From Dillenia suffruticosa (taxonomy: Eukaryota; Streptophyta; Magnoliopsida; Dilleniales; Dilleniaceae), in contig JAVTVX010000016.1 in assembly GCA_033439265.1 (NCBI GenBank), positions 18,956,701 through 19,020,700 of the forward strand: a stretch of 64,000 bases of DNA. Direction: 5' to 3'. Numbering within the stretch: the first letter of the stretch is position 1; each line of letters begins with the position of its first letter. The notes below the pieces were generated by a model, which did no database searches, was not told the DNA's origin, and saw only the letters and a program-made list of their open reading frames with translations. Shown here in pieces: positions 25,301 through 39,090 of the stretch. The translations under genes and the position numbers were made by a program.

Positions 25301-28300
25301 TTTAACCCTTCCCCGTTACCTACACCCATTGAAATACCAGCCGAAGGAAGGTAAAGGATGGAAGGGGAATCTCATACGGTCAAGAGAGACCATAATACTC
25401 AAGGGTTAATTCCCAACCTGCCCAAGATTGAACTTCCAATCTTTCTTGGAGAAAACCCACGCGCATGGTTAAGGAAATGTCATAAGTTTTTCACTATGTA
25501 TCAAATTCCGAGTCATCAATGGGTAGACACGGTGGAAATCTACTTAGAAGGTAAGGCTGAAACCTGGTTCCGAGGTTTGAATTTGATAAAGGACCTAAGT
25601 TGGAAAGAGTTCTCAAGGGTGCTGTGCCAAAGATTCGAAACCAAAGGATTGCAAGATGAAATAGAAGAATTCAATAAACTACAACAAACTGGTTCTCTAG
25701 TTGAATATCAGGAAAGATTTGAAGAGCTTCTGTCAATAATGCTTCACAAGAATCCAAAACTTACTGAATCTTATTTCATTTCTAGCTTCATTAGTGGAGT
25801 TAGAAACGATATTAAACTAATGTTAAGAATGATGAAGCCAACCACACTCTTCCAAGCCTTTGAAATTGCAACATTGCAGGAACACTCTCTTGAATTAGCA
25901 AGGAAAGAAAAGGTTAATATCAACAAGCATTGCGATCCTGGGTAGAATTGGATTTCATCATAGCTTAGTTTCCATCCTTGAGGGCAAGGATACTTTGAAG
26001 GAGGGGAAAATTGTAACAAACTAGGAAGAGTTTTCAAAAGTAACGTCTGGGTATAACTACCATATGTTTGTCCAGCTGAGTGAATAAGCTTCAATGGCAA
26101 CTATAATTGACAATTAGTTAGGTTGTTTAGTTTGCTAGTTTGTTAGGAAATTGGCTAAGGCCATTGTATAAGAAGGAATCCAAGCAAAAGGAATGAAAGA
26201 CCGGAATGTTCTTTGTTTTCTGAAACTCTCCCTCTCCCTCTGCTTCTCTCTCTCTCTCTCTCTCTCCCTCAATCATTCTTTCAATCTATAATCCTTTACA
26301 ATATTTCTTTACCACCATAAGTGAACACCAATCCTCACATCCAAGCCATTTCTCATGCCCTGCTACCCAAGTGATGGACTCAAGCCCAATAGGAGAGCTC
26401 AACCCAAAAGATCGACCTATTAAGTGAGAGAGTCTATTGGACTTAAATACTTTTTTATGATTTTTTAGAGATCCAATGTGGGATTCGTAACATTACCCTC
26501 CCTTTGAGAAGCCGGATGTCTACGGACGACTCTCACTCTAGACGGCTTTCACATTGGATGGCTCTCACTCCGACACCAAACAACCCTTTTTCATTTTGGA
26601 TAGCTCTCACTTTGACATCAGGTAGCCTTCTTCCAGGAAACCCTTTTTTATGTTAAACTGGAGGCTCTGATACTAATTTGTCATGAACTAGGAGAACTCA
26701 ATTCAAAAGATCGACCTGTTGGATGAGACAGTCTATTGAATTTAAATGATTTCTTGGGGATCCAATGTGAGATTTGTAACATTTTTCTCCCTTTGAGAAG
26801 TCGGACGTCCACGGACGGCTTTCACTCTGGATGACTCTCACTCTAGCGGGTAGCCCTTTTCCTCTTTGGACGGCTCTCACTCCGATACCAGATAACTCTT
26901 TTCCATTTTGGACAGCTCTCAATCTGGCACCAGATAGCCCTTTTCCAAGTAGCCCTCTTCTAGGTAGCCCTTTTCCATATTAAACCGGAGGCTCTGATAC
27001 CAATTTGTCATGAACCCAAGTAATGGACTAAAACCCAATCGGAGAACTCAATCCAAAAGATCGACTTGTTGGGTAAGAGAGTCTATTGGACTTAAGTACT
27101 ATTTTATGATTTCTTGGGGATCCATTGTGGGATTCGTGCATGCTCTGTTTTCTTTACTTTTGAATAGTCTGAAGTCCAACGTCCCTCTTTCCTTTGGCTC
27201 TAAGCAAGATTATGATAAATTGGTATCAAAGCCTCCGATTTAACATGGAAAATGGCTACTTGGTGTCAGAGTGAGAACCATCCAAAGAGGAAAAAGGCTA
27301 CCCGCCAGAGCAAGAGCCGTCCAGAGTAAGAGCCGTCCGTGGACGTCCGGCTTTTTAAGGGTAGGGTAATGTTACGAATCCTACATTAGATCCCCAAGAA
27401 ATCATAAAATAGTATTTAAATCCAATAGGCTTTCTCACCCAACAGGTCGATCTTTTGGGTTGAGTTTTCCTATTGGACTTGAGTCCATTACTTGGATTCA
27501 TGACAAAAATTCTTGTTTTGTTCCCCCTGGGTCAACATAAGATTGTGCACTCAACGCCATTAATGTGATACTTTTGGTTTCTATATATTCATAAGAGAGC
27601 AGTGTTTTTATTGCAGATAAGTGGTTTGAAATACGCAATATGTACTCACATAGAAAAGTTCTTATTCTGTATAAAATTACATTGTAGAAAATCTTATTTT
27701 CAACTTTTAGGAGTGCTCATATCCTTGTAACATTATCTCAGCCGTGTGTTTCAGTGTTTGTACCATACAAATTTAAAATGATATTAAAGTTGCCTAATTT
27801 AAGGAAATGATTTTAGACAGGAATGAATGGTATAGAAGAATCTGAACTAGTTGAATTATTATTGTTATTACTACTGCTAATATTTTAAGTTTCTATTGAT
27901 AGTTTATTTTTGTTTCTTTCTTTTTATTATTTTTAGTTTTATTTTCTCTATTTTTACTTTCAAACTTTATTGCTATGTTATTCTTTTTTTTTTTTTCCTT
28001 TTTCCTCTCTTCAATATTGGTAGCCTCAGCTTCTTATTGTTGTATTAAAGTTGCCTAATTACTGACCTAGCATGGCATTGTCATGGTTTTGGGGGGCGAC
28101 ACACTTCCATTATGATTCATCCTCAATACATTATTAAATTTTTAGTATGCTACTTGGCTTTAATGTTTTATGTTTTGGGGTGGCGACACACTTCCATTTT
28201 GATTCATCCTCAATACATTATTAAATTTTTAGTATGCTACTTGGCTTTAATGTTATATGGAACGTAATGTAACATCCTAGATGCCTTTTGCAGCTCACTG

Positions 28301-28590
28301 TTGCATGCTTAAAGATGAATAGACCTGGAATTGCAGCAAAAGCTGTTGAGGTTGCTGAGAGGCGCATATCACGGGACAAGTGGCCTGAATACTATGACAC
28401 AAAAAGAGGGAGGTTCATAGGCAAACAAGCACGTCTGTTTCAGACATGGTCAATCGCAGGTTACCTTGTGGCAAAGCAACTCCTTGCAAGCCCCAGCAAA
28501 GCCAAGATTTTGATTACTGAAGAGGACTCTGATTTGGTCAATGCATTCTCTTGCATGATTAGTGCTAACCCGAGACGAAAACGAAACTGA
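19377..28590 (+). CDS. A/N-INV: Alkaline/neutral invertase (GH100), organelle-targeted type
   Basis: Hydrolyses sucrose to glucose and fructose at neutral-alkaline pH. Six exons: 19377-20102, 21047-21212, 21306-21517, 23318-23811, 24408-24456, 28294-28590; all junctions are GT-AG and keep frame, giving 647 residues. The start is the ATG at 19377; the longer open frame from 19347 begins with GTG. Residues 1 to about 165 are variable, rich in Ser/Arg/Lys and fit a plastid or mitochondrial transit region; the GH100 domain runs from about 170 (EDEAWELL) to near the C-terminus (SANPRRKRN). Hallmarks: [118 protein letters not shown] and [20 protein letters not shown]. The sequence is closest in my memory to the plastid INVE type, but the targeting call is inference. 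Intron 5 (3.8 kb) carries a composite retroelement and a tandem duplication. No lesion seen in the coding sequence. Confidence 0.95.
24955..25090 (+). repeat. TRIM-like LTR, left outer copy
   Basis: 136 bases, TGTTAC...GTGACA, followed at once by aatttgtatcaaagta, a degenerate tRNA-iMet primer-binding site. Confidence 0.8.
25134..25945 (+). pseudogene. Ty3/gypsy gag remnant, frameshifted
   Basis: Two overlapping frames together resemble a Ty3/gypsy gag. The first (25134-25409) has a coiled-coil-like N-terminus (MVEGTRQK, then [16 protein letters not shown]). The second (25358-25945) carries the Retrotrans_gag-type core with [46 protein letters not shown] and [13 protein letters not shown]. 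The frames differ, so the gene is broken near 25360-25410, and the zinc knuckle, protease and pol that should follow are absent. It sits in a host intron and is not expected to be functional. Confidence 0.85.
26012..26339 (+). repeat. Probable 3' LTR of the gag-bearing gypsy element
   Basis: A polypurine tract (ttgaaggaggggaaaa, 25995-26010) precedes TGTAACAAACTAGG. The segment contains a TATA-like gtataagaagg near 26165, a (CT)n tract near 26248-26266 and a plausible CA end at 26339 (atcctcaca). It is unrelated in sequence to the 136-base TRIM-like LTR. No matching left copy is present, so the right boundary is uncertain. Confidence 0.55.
26364..26491 (-). repeat. TRIM-like LTR, inverted copy A
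   Basis: Reverse complement of the 136-base LTR, complete at the TGTTAC end (26491) but with its last few bases replaced near 26364. Confidence 0.8.
26492..26678 (-). mobile_element. TRIM-like internal region, inverted copy 1
   Basis: On the minus strand this runs from a primer-binding site (aattagtatcagagcc) through repeated words related to gagagc..tcc and ggacgactctcact (plus-strand form) to a purine-rich stretch (ctcaaagggaggg) just before the next LTR. It encodes nothing. Confidence 0.7.
26679..26781 (-). repeat. TRIM-like LTR, inverted copy B with internal deletion
   Basis: Reverse-orientation LTR (plus strand tgtcatgaac...ttgtaaca), about 103 bases; roughly 30 bases after tgtcatgaac present in other copies are missing. 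Confidence 0.8.
26782..27005 (-). mobile_element. TRIM-like internal region, inverted copy 2
   Basis: Same organisation as copy 1: a minus-strand primer site (aattggtatcagagcctccg), several near-repeats of the word tagcccttttcca (plus strand), and a purine-rich stretch before LTR copy B. Confidence 0.7.
27006..27140 (-). repeat. TRIM-like LTR, inverted copy C
   Basis: Nearly full-length reverse LTR beginning tgtcatgaacccaag and ending gggattcgtgca on the plus strand; the terminal taaca is altered. Confidence 0.8.
27215..27369 (+). mobile_element. TRIM-like internal region, forward copy
   Basis: Starts with a primer-binding site aaattggtatcaaagcctccg, continues with gagagccgtcc-type repeats, and ends with a purine-rich stretch (taagggtagggtaa) directly before the right outer LTR. 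Confidence 0.7.
27370..27505 (+). repeat. TRIM-like LTR, right outer copy
   Basis: 136 bases, TGTTACGAATCC...TTCATGACA; the same length and orientation as the left outer copy. Confidence 0.8.
28087..28256. repeat. Tandem duplication, 86-bp period, beside exon 6 of invertase
   Basis: Copy 1 begins at ttttggggggcgacacac (28087), copy 2 at ttttggggtggcgacacac (28173). Both continue ttccatt.tgattcatcc then tcaatacattattaaattt with few differences. The second copy ends about 37 bases before the exon 6 acceptor, so it sits over the likely branch-point zone. Confidence 0.92.
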
Positions 28591-30882
<2,292 letters not shown>

Positions 30883-30959
30883 CCCGCATCCCCATTTCTC
30901 CTTTTCTCATTTCGAATCATCTCCCATGCACCAAAGACAGCTTTTAAGTACATGTGTCG

Positions 30960-33590
30960 TTGAATGCCTCTTTTTCCTGAAAATCATCAGACTCCTGTTC
31001 TTGGTTTGGAAGCCTACTGGGCCTATCATACCTGCGATTAAAGGTTTCTTTTCGTTCAATGCCTCTTTTCAAATATAATTTTTATTATAATATAAAATAT
31101 TTATTTTAAGTTATAACTATTATTTTTCATTATAATATATTAGAATTTATAATAAAAATTATATAATAAATAATTTTTAATATAATTAATCTATATTATA
31201 TATATAATTAAGTTTTTGTCATAAATATTGACGTTTATTATGAGTTATTTTTTTATTATATATATTCAAGCGAAGTGAAAAGTTACTTAGAACAAAAGTT
31301 ATGAACCCATCATTTTTAAATTAACAGATTTCTAAAGAATATAAAAATTTATTTAAACGTTTATCGGTATTGTTTGAAAGACTCATATATGAAATTCAAT
31401 TTATTCGAATCAAATAATTTAAATATTATCTCTCTGATTCAATTTATCTTTTATTTTCTTGGTCTTTATCTCTATTTCAATAAATGATTATTTTAATTGT
31501 TATTTACTCATTTTTTTTAACATGAAAATTAAAAATCGTAATAAACAAGAAAATTTTCTATTTTACATTTTATTTAAATTACGCATGACCTATTTTTCAT
31601 TAAATATACGATTAGTATCTAAATTTCATATAGTTGAAATATTAAATAAATATCACTTTAAATATTTCACTTTTCAGTTATTTTTTACTTTTAGCACCTT
31701 CTATTTACCGCTATTTTAATTTGTGATATTTTATTTACGTTTTTATTTTTAATATAAAACTCGTGCTGTCTTAATAAATAAGGACACCTTCCATTTAAAC
31801 ATAAAATTAATATTCAATTTCTCAATTTTCTTTTGTTGAATTTATACAAATTCTCTAATCTCAACTTAAGCTCTTCCATTCATTTTCTTTTTCATTTTCT
31901 TGCACTTAATCTCTCTTTCAAAAAATTATTATTCCAATTGTTATTTTCTCTTTCTTTTTTAAACATAAAAATTGAAATTTACATATAAACAAAAATATAT
32001 TTTATTTTACGTTTAATTTAAATCACATAGGATCATTCATTTCTTCTTCTAAGTTTGCTAATAATTTGTAATTCAAAATTTTATGTTCCAATAATTATTA
32101 TCATCTCTTTTAATTTCAGTCATCTTTATCTTTTTACTTTCTTAATCATCGATAGCTTCTTATTTTCTATTTCTCACTTTTTTTTTCTCTCAAATTATAT
32201 TTCCTTTTTTCTCTATTTCTCCTTTATCTTTTCTATTTTTTCCCAACAAGATCTATCCACGAGAGGAACAACTATCAACCCATTATGCGTCCGCTATAAA
32301 AATTAATATTTATATCTTCTTTCCACTATTTATTCTCTTCTATCTTTCTAACTTGATAGAAATATAATAAAAAATTATATATGATTATATATTAAGTTTC
32401 TCCTTTATCTAGTCATATACTTTTATAATATATAGTACAAATAGAGAATCGAAAATAAAAATAAAAATTTATATATTTTTTTTCATTTGATTTAAATATT
32501 AAAATAATTAAGTTGTTTGTTTATGTTATGCATTTTATATGCAAGTCGAAAAACAACAAAAATAATTTTGATTTTATTTTGTTGTCAAAACTATACCCTG
32601 ACAGAGAAGATTTAAGAATAAAAGTTAGAGTTGCTCGAAAGTGGGAAGTCACTAATGCATAAGGAAGACATATAAGCACTGAATTTATTATTATCGATGA
32701 AAATATACTTTATTGTTATTATTATTACTATTATATTTAAAAAATATATATATATAAGTGCTTTAATAATATTAAAAATTTTATTCCAGAGAAATTACAT
32801 GCATTGTATTATTTGGAGTAACCTCCCTTATCGATTCAAGGATAAAATAGAAGAAGAAATAATTTACTATATCAAAACCTTTTCCATCGTACCTAACAGA
32901 TAAAAATATAGAGTTATAAAAAATATGGAATACAGATATAATTCAAATTTAATATCGTTTGAAAGATGGTGGAAGAAGATGATAATAAGTTTGAGAGATA
33001 TGTTTTCCAAATCGTCCCTTTGGACAATTTACCAGAATCAGATTTGAATGATTATCACTTGATAGATAAGCTAAACAAGCATATTTAAAAAAATGTTTAT
33101 AATTTATGTATTTTTATTACAAACTAATAATATGTTATTTATGAATTAGAAATCATTGGTTGTATTATTTTTATTGGAAATATTGAGGAGAAAAATGTTA
33201 ATAGAGTTGCAATAATATTACTTGACTTGGAATTAATAGGAGTAAGGTATATATTTTTATTCTAATTTTCAATATATATTTTTTTAAATAAATATTTTCT
33301 AAATTGAAATTTTTTATTTGCCTGCCATTGGGGGGAAAAAAAATTACATCCCTCAATTTAAAATAGTAAGATATATTTTTTTTCTTTTTCTTTTTAATAA
33401 ATAGTTTTTTTTAATTAGTTGTATCTTTCTTTACATGTTGTTTTAACCCTTGGACAAGTGTGCTTTTGGTTTGATAGGTATGGTTTAGTTTTTATCATTT
33501 ATTCTATATTACTGTTAATGTTTTTATCATGATTTATTTTTTTTTTTCATTTATTTTATATTCATTTTAATGTTTATTTTGATCTATTAA
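30960..33590. other. AT-rich desert
   Basis: Very AT-rich, no gene, no clear element. The open frames here are Phe/Ile/Asn/Lys-rich products of base composition. Confidence 0.55.
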
Positions 33591-33595
33591 CATAT

Positions 33596-33782
33596 TTACT
33601 TTTCAATAGTTATATGGATTGAGTGGTCGGACACTGTATCTCTTAACCAGAGCTCTCGATTTTAAACCCTGTGAATGACGAAAAAGGATTTGGGAGAGTT
33701 AACCCTTAAAATGGGTCTCAAGTGTTCGAATTGGATTAGTCAGATAAAACTCAGATACCGACGGTGAAAAACAAAAAAAAAA
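33596..33782 (+). mobile_element. SINE copy
   Basis: Head ggattgagtggtcggacactg, B-box-like tctcgattttaaaccc, a body with gtgttcgaattggattagtc and cagataaaactcagatacc, and poly(A). Weak flanking duplication taacata near 33588 and 33783. About 187 bases. Confidence 0.65.
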
Positions 33783-35440
33783 TAACATAATTGTGATAGT
33801 CATTAGTATAATAATGTATTTCAAATTAATATTATCTTACATTGTAACATAATGTATTCTCTCTCCCCCGTCCCTACGATGGATGAACTTGTAAATTTAT
33901 TGTGTGTGGTGTCAAAAAGCTTCATGCATGGTGTTTCTTGGTTTTGTTGACTATGGTTGTAAGAATTTCTTTTTTCCCAAGATTGTTTAAGGCAGTGACA
34001 GATCTATATATCTTTTTGTGTGATTGTTTTTCAGGTGAATATGATCACAAATGGGAACAGTATTTGGAGAAAATTAATTTTTAGTTTTGATTATCAAGTG
34101 ATTATTGTTTTATCTTTTAGAAATTTTTACTAGGTAATTTTTGAAAATGTTAATTTTTTTATTGTTATTTTCATTGAGATAATTAAGGAAATTAGTGATG
34201 CCGACTTCCGAGATACAAAGTGCACTCACAAAAAGATCAAATTTAATCTATAATATGTTTTTTAATCAATTATCGAGTTACATAATTAATTTGATTCGAA
34301 CGTTATGGGATCAATTTTAGGATCGTCTCTTTTTATATCTATTTTTTTATTTTTAAAACTCAAATCAATTTAGTATTATGTTATATAAAATATTGTTCAA
34401 ATTTAATCCTGACATGCAGACCATTTAAGGACCAAATTTAGTCTTGTGATTTGTAAAGCAAGGACGTAAATGAACCTGCGAAAACAATTTTGAAGATTAC
34501 CGGAAAACTATTAATTAAAATTTTGGTGATCTTGTGGTACTAATCAGTGTCATCCCACTTTAATTCCAAAGTATACGGATTTGAATCTAAGATTATCAGA
34601 TGGGAGAGAAAATTTTATACTACTATACTGTCCTTTTGAAAACTTTAATTCCAAAGCTATGCATGCAAATTTAAACAGAGAAAGCTTTGAGAGAGGGTGT
34701 GTGTATTTAGAAAAATTAAAATAAAAATAAAACCTAAAAGTATTGCAATTTGATCATAAAAAAATATAAAGTATATACTTATTCAACTTACCCTTCATTT
34801 CAATATTTAACAGCATTATGAAAAGCAAAACAATATCTACACTGTCACACATTTGTGACAAAAATCTCCTCATATTATTTATTTATTTATTTATTTTCTC
34901 TATACAAAGAAGAGAAAATAGAGCATTAATGACCTATTAAATTGTGATTTATCATAAAATACCTATAAATACCCGGTTTCTATCTTCTAGGATTGAACTT
35001 AACTTTTGATTTTTTTTTCCCCCAAAATATGATTTCGAAAGAAATATTATTTTGCATTTAACATATTTATGCAAGAAATCGATTAGGGCTAATGGTTTTT
35101 CTTTTTCTTTTTTTTTTTTTTTTAATCACAGGACCTCCATTTTTATTGCGTCCCTTGATTCCTTACCAAACCCTAGTATTATTATGGAGATGAGTTGAGT
35201 TATGGGATTTGGGAAGGAATGTTCCATGATCCCTCTAGGCAAAAGAAGCGAACCTTGTGGTTAATAATGGAGCAAATAGATGAAATATGTAAGTTGAGTG
35301 TATGATAAACCTATTCAACTTTCTAAAATACTATATAACTGATTAGATCATAACAGGCACCAACATAAATTCATGATGATCACTTACTTGCATTATACTT
35401 CACACCGTGTCTTTTCCGATGTGGTTAGTAGGGTTTTGGG
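33783..35440. other. AT-rich intergenic sequence
   Basis: No gene or clear element recognised. Confidence 0.5.
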
Positions 35441-35450
35441 CTACCCCTAC

Positions 35451-35667
35451 TTTTTTTCTTTTCTTTTTTTTTTTTTGGTACCATACCTAGGCCACCAACC
35501 CAGTATTCGGGATTTTACCCTAACTAATTTGGGTCGATCGCTTACAGGGCCTAATTGAGGGGGCATATCTCCTAGCACTAATTTTTCTATTCTCATGAGG
35601 ATCAAACTCCTTATCATGGTTAAGGGATGTCAGTCCCTGAATCAACTGAGCTATCAGATGTTAATGA
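35451..35667 (-). mobile_element. tRNA-derived SINE, minus strand, with TSD
   Basis: 217-base element read on the minus strand: A-box-like tagctcagttgattc, B-box-like gagtttgatcctc, body, tail ggcctaggtatggtacc, then poly(A) (poly-T on plus at 35451-35476). Flanked by ctacccctac (35441-35450) and ctacccctcc (35668-35677), 9 of 10 matching. Same subfamily as the copy at 17587. Confidence 0.82.
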
Positions 35668-35677
35668 CTACCCCTCC

Positions 35678-38600
35678 TTTCGTCTTGTCCTCTTTGCCTC
35701 ATAATCTTGCCGAGTCTAGACTAAATTTTCAGGTTTGTGCTTGACCTATAGGTCAGATCTAACATATTGGCCTAAGCTGACCAAAAGCTTAACATAACCA
35801 TGCACAAGTCTTAAGATGGTAAACTATGGAGTATTATGGATTTATGAGTAAGAAGCTCTTGACTTCCTCTTATGGGCAAGAAGCTCTTCCTTCTCCACAT
35901 AAGTTAAAGCCTAACTTGTGCCAATAAGCTTATATTAATGTATTAAGGATTTTGCTAAGGTTTGCATTAAGGATGAAATTCTCTAAATAAAAAGCAATTT
36001 GGTGTTATTGGTTTTAATGTAGCAGCATTAGATTTGAATCCCAAATTATTGAATTAGGAGAAAAGAGTTGTAACCACTAAACCGATCGCTTGGGATGCAG
36101 CATTGGTGCTCTTAGTATAGCCATTCCTTCTCCTGAATTTGTAAATGCGGTAGAAGATGAATCCGCCGAAAGGTAATAAATGCTCCTATCTATGCATTTA
36201 CATAAATTTTCACCAAAACTATATTCAACATTTTTGAACTCATTCAATTCTTTTAAACCATTTTCTCCGACTTGACTAAGAGGGATTAGTGTAGTTTAAA
36301 TCCAAGTCAAATGAAAAATTCTTTTTTCAGCTCTTGTTGCCTGTCTATGAAAATAGCTATTCACCTTAAATATGTTAACTTTTGTTATTTCATTTATTCT
36401 TTTTGTCTTTTTTCATTCTATGAATGCATTGTGGATAGATGTCAATTATTTGAACTTCATTAACCCCCCAAGTTTTTTTCCCTTCTTTGTGAAATTCCTC
36501 ATTAAGTAACTTGATTTATCTTATTAGATGCCACTCATTGGGCTGAAGATATAAGAAGGGAGTACTTCAATTTGCGAAGCAAGTTGTATGCCCTCATTCA
36601 TGTGAGTTTATGCGAGTTTGATGAACAATTATTATTATTGTTATTATTATTATTTATAAAATAATGTTATTTATCACAACCGATAGCTTGAGTGGACGAG
36701 AGTCTAATGAAACAAGATTGGATCTAATTGAAAAAAAAGGAGTTCACCCGTTACACAAAATACTCTCTGACTTATTGCAGGGATAAGGGGAGGACGGACG
36801 TATATATAGTAGCCTTCTCTTTGTATTTTTTGTAAAAAGGCTGTTTCTATATCTCGAACCCATGATTTCAAAATCACTAAAAGAGTAACTCCACCGTTAC
36901 GCTAAGTTTCACCTTTGTCTGATTTCAAAGTCAAAAATAAAAAGGAGAAATGATTGAGTCTGGAGACCGACGAAATTGAGATTTTCATCGAGAGAAAGCT
37001 GAAGCAAATTGCATTAAGTTTTAAGAGTTTGTGACTTTGATAATAATTAGGAATCATTACTAGATCAATTTTTTGTTAATCATATGATCATCTTTTGTGA
37101 TTTGTATATTATTTCAATACAAAATGCAATTTGATAATAATTTGAAGCTTGGAATTGAGTTGTGCGAATCAACTTTAATCATTTTGTAATAATCATCTTG
37201 TAGTTTTGCCTATCAATTTTACTAAACTTTAATCAACCGTTTTGAAATTCCAAATTTTACTTCCAATCTGCTATCTCTTTTGTACCCTCTTAACCTCTTT
37301 TAAGTGCAAACCCTAGAAAAGAAAAACATTGTCATCATAAAAATAATTAAGGTTGGTTGTTGGAGCCAACAATAGCAAAGGTTATTTATCAAGAGAGTGT
37401 AACTTAAAAAACAATTTACCATTTCTAACCTACCACATTGAAGAGAATGCTTATTTATGTAAAGGAAGACTGACCACAAATAAAGGAGAGTACAAGAGAA
37501 GACTCGCCTCATGCCAAGGAGGAACGAAAAATGACTTATTCTCATCACATTCTCCAAAATTACATGGAAGGAAATCACATGCCAAGAATTGAGAGAAATG
37601 GATGTATGACGCAGGTGGACCACATTGAGTGGTTGTGAAAAAATGTCTTAACATGAAATTCTAACATAAAAAAAAGGAAACCTTGCTAGCTAGAAGGCCG
37701 ACACTGGACCAATCTACTAGATATGGTTTTAAAAGACCCAACAAAACTAGCATGATTTGCATATAATAACAACTCTACCCCATCTACCAACGTTCAATCT
37801 AATAGAATAAGATGTCACGTCTTTTAATCCATTTTTATATTCAAAATTTAAAAAAAAAAAACTATACTAAAATAGTCACTCCTAAATAGTGTCTGTATAG
37901 ATGCTCAAATCAAATTAATTAGATTTTTATTCCGTATATCGGTGGTGGTAGGTTAAGAAAAAGAAAAATTCTACTCCCAAAGTAGGGATGACTTGAGCAT
38001 AGAGCCGGGTTACCCGCTTAGCCCACTAGCCTGACAACACCCATAATCCCAAAATGGCATTAGAATTGGACATCCGATCCTTTTTTTTTCCTTGTTGAAA
38101 AGTCTCCCACCATTCGGTAGACATGTGATAAACCTGGTTCGGCCCGGCATTCACAATTTCTATTTTTAATAAGAAAATGCAATCAAATAGAATCAAATCA
38201 AATAGAAACGAATCAAGATAAAAATAATAGAAATAAAAAATCTTTATTGCTAGAGCTGTCAATATTTAGTTTCTAATGTTCGGGTTTGAGTCAAAACATC
38301 AAATAAAAAGGACATGATAATATAAATAAGATAGGACAAAAAAAATATAACAAGCGTTTTGAAAATATATTCGAGAGAAAAGGTGAAAAGAAAACTTTTC
38401 TATTAAGTTTTCTTAAAAAATTAATTTTGAATTTATCTCGCCTTAACAAACAAAATATGAATTTATTGTTTCATCAAAGCTCTTGACGCACCAATGACGT
38501 GTAGATATAGTCAACGGATATTAAATTCTCTTAATCAAATTTTTATATTCAAATCTTGAAAATAGAAAGGCAAGCCGAATTAGTCAATAACCCATATAAG

Positions 38601-38990
38601 TAATTCACTTACCTAAAAAAAAAAAGCAAACAAAGGTCTTGACGCGGTGTAGGCCATGCCTAATGCCTTTAAGTTCAAGAAAGAAACGAACGATAACATA
38701 GGTGCTGGTCCTTATTAATGAGGACAAAACAAGGAAATATTAATCAAATGTGCAAGGTTTTAAGACAACTTGGGATCCCACACGTGAATCTAAGATTCTC
38801 TTTACCTGCCCACACAAAACCAAAGAGAGAGTCTGGACATTATTCAATCAGACAGACAGTCTTCAGGGGGAATGGACCAGTATTGGGTCACTGCTATTCA
38901 CATAAACATGGGAATCATGAGCATGGGCTGCGACATGTTTCCCAAGCTGGTCTCACAATAATTGACTCTCTGTTCTTGTCTTCTCTTTCA
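35678..38990. other. Intergenic, nothing recognised
   Basis: AT-rich; weak tRNA-like relics near 36020-36100 and 36850-36910. The open frame at 37300-37623 (-) has no family resemblance. Confidence 0.5.
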
Positions 38991-39022
38991 TTTTCTCTTA
39001 CCCTCAAATGATGCTCATCATC

Positions 39023-39030
39023 TATATATT
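39023..39030 (+). promoter_or_regulatory. TATA box of the secreted-peptide gene
   Basis: TATATATT about 60 bases before the ATG at 39091, a usual distance for a plant TATA box with a short leader. Confidence 0.5.
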
Positions 39031-39090
39031 GAACCTTTCCCCCATCTTTTTCCTTCCCAAGGAGCTGGCAGATAATTTTCGAAAATTATA

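Larger units (their letters stand above)
24955..27505. mobile_element. Composite TRIM-like retroelement in invertase intron 5
   Basis: The outer ends are direct copies of a 136-base LTR-like repeat starting TGTTAC and ending TGACA (24955-25090 and 27370-27505). The 5 flanking bases are gaaat and aaaat, a possible imperfect target duplication. After the left LTR comes a degenerate initiator-Met primer-binding site (aatttgtatcaaagta); better versions of the same site (ttggtatcagagcc and near forms) occur beside other copies inside. Between the outer LTRs lie a decayed gypsy gag, a different LTR-like segment (26012-26339), and an inverted block with three further LTR copies in minus orientation. 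Small LTRs, a primer site and no pol fit a TRIM; the mixture suggests nested insertion or template switching. Confidence 0.8.

Noticed and set aside
37300-37654. Overlapping open frames of 67-107 codons on both strands
   Set aside because: No family resemblance, no splice or promoter support; expected by chance.
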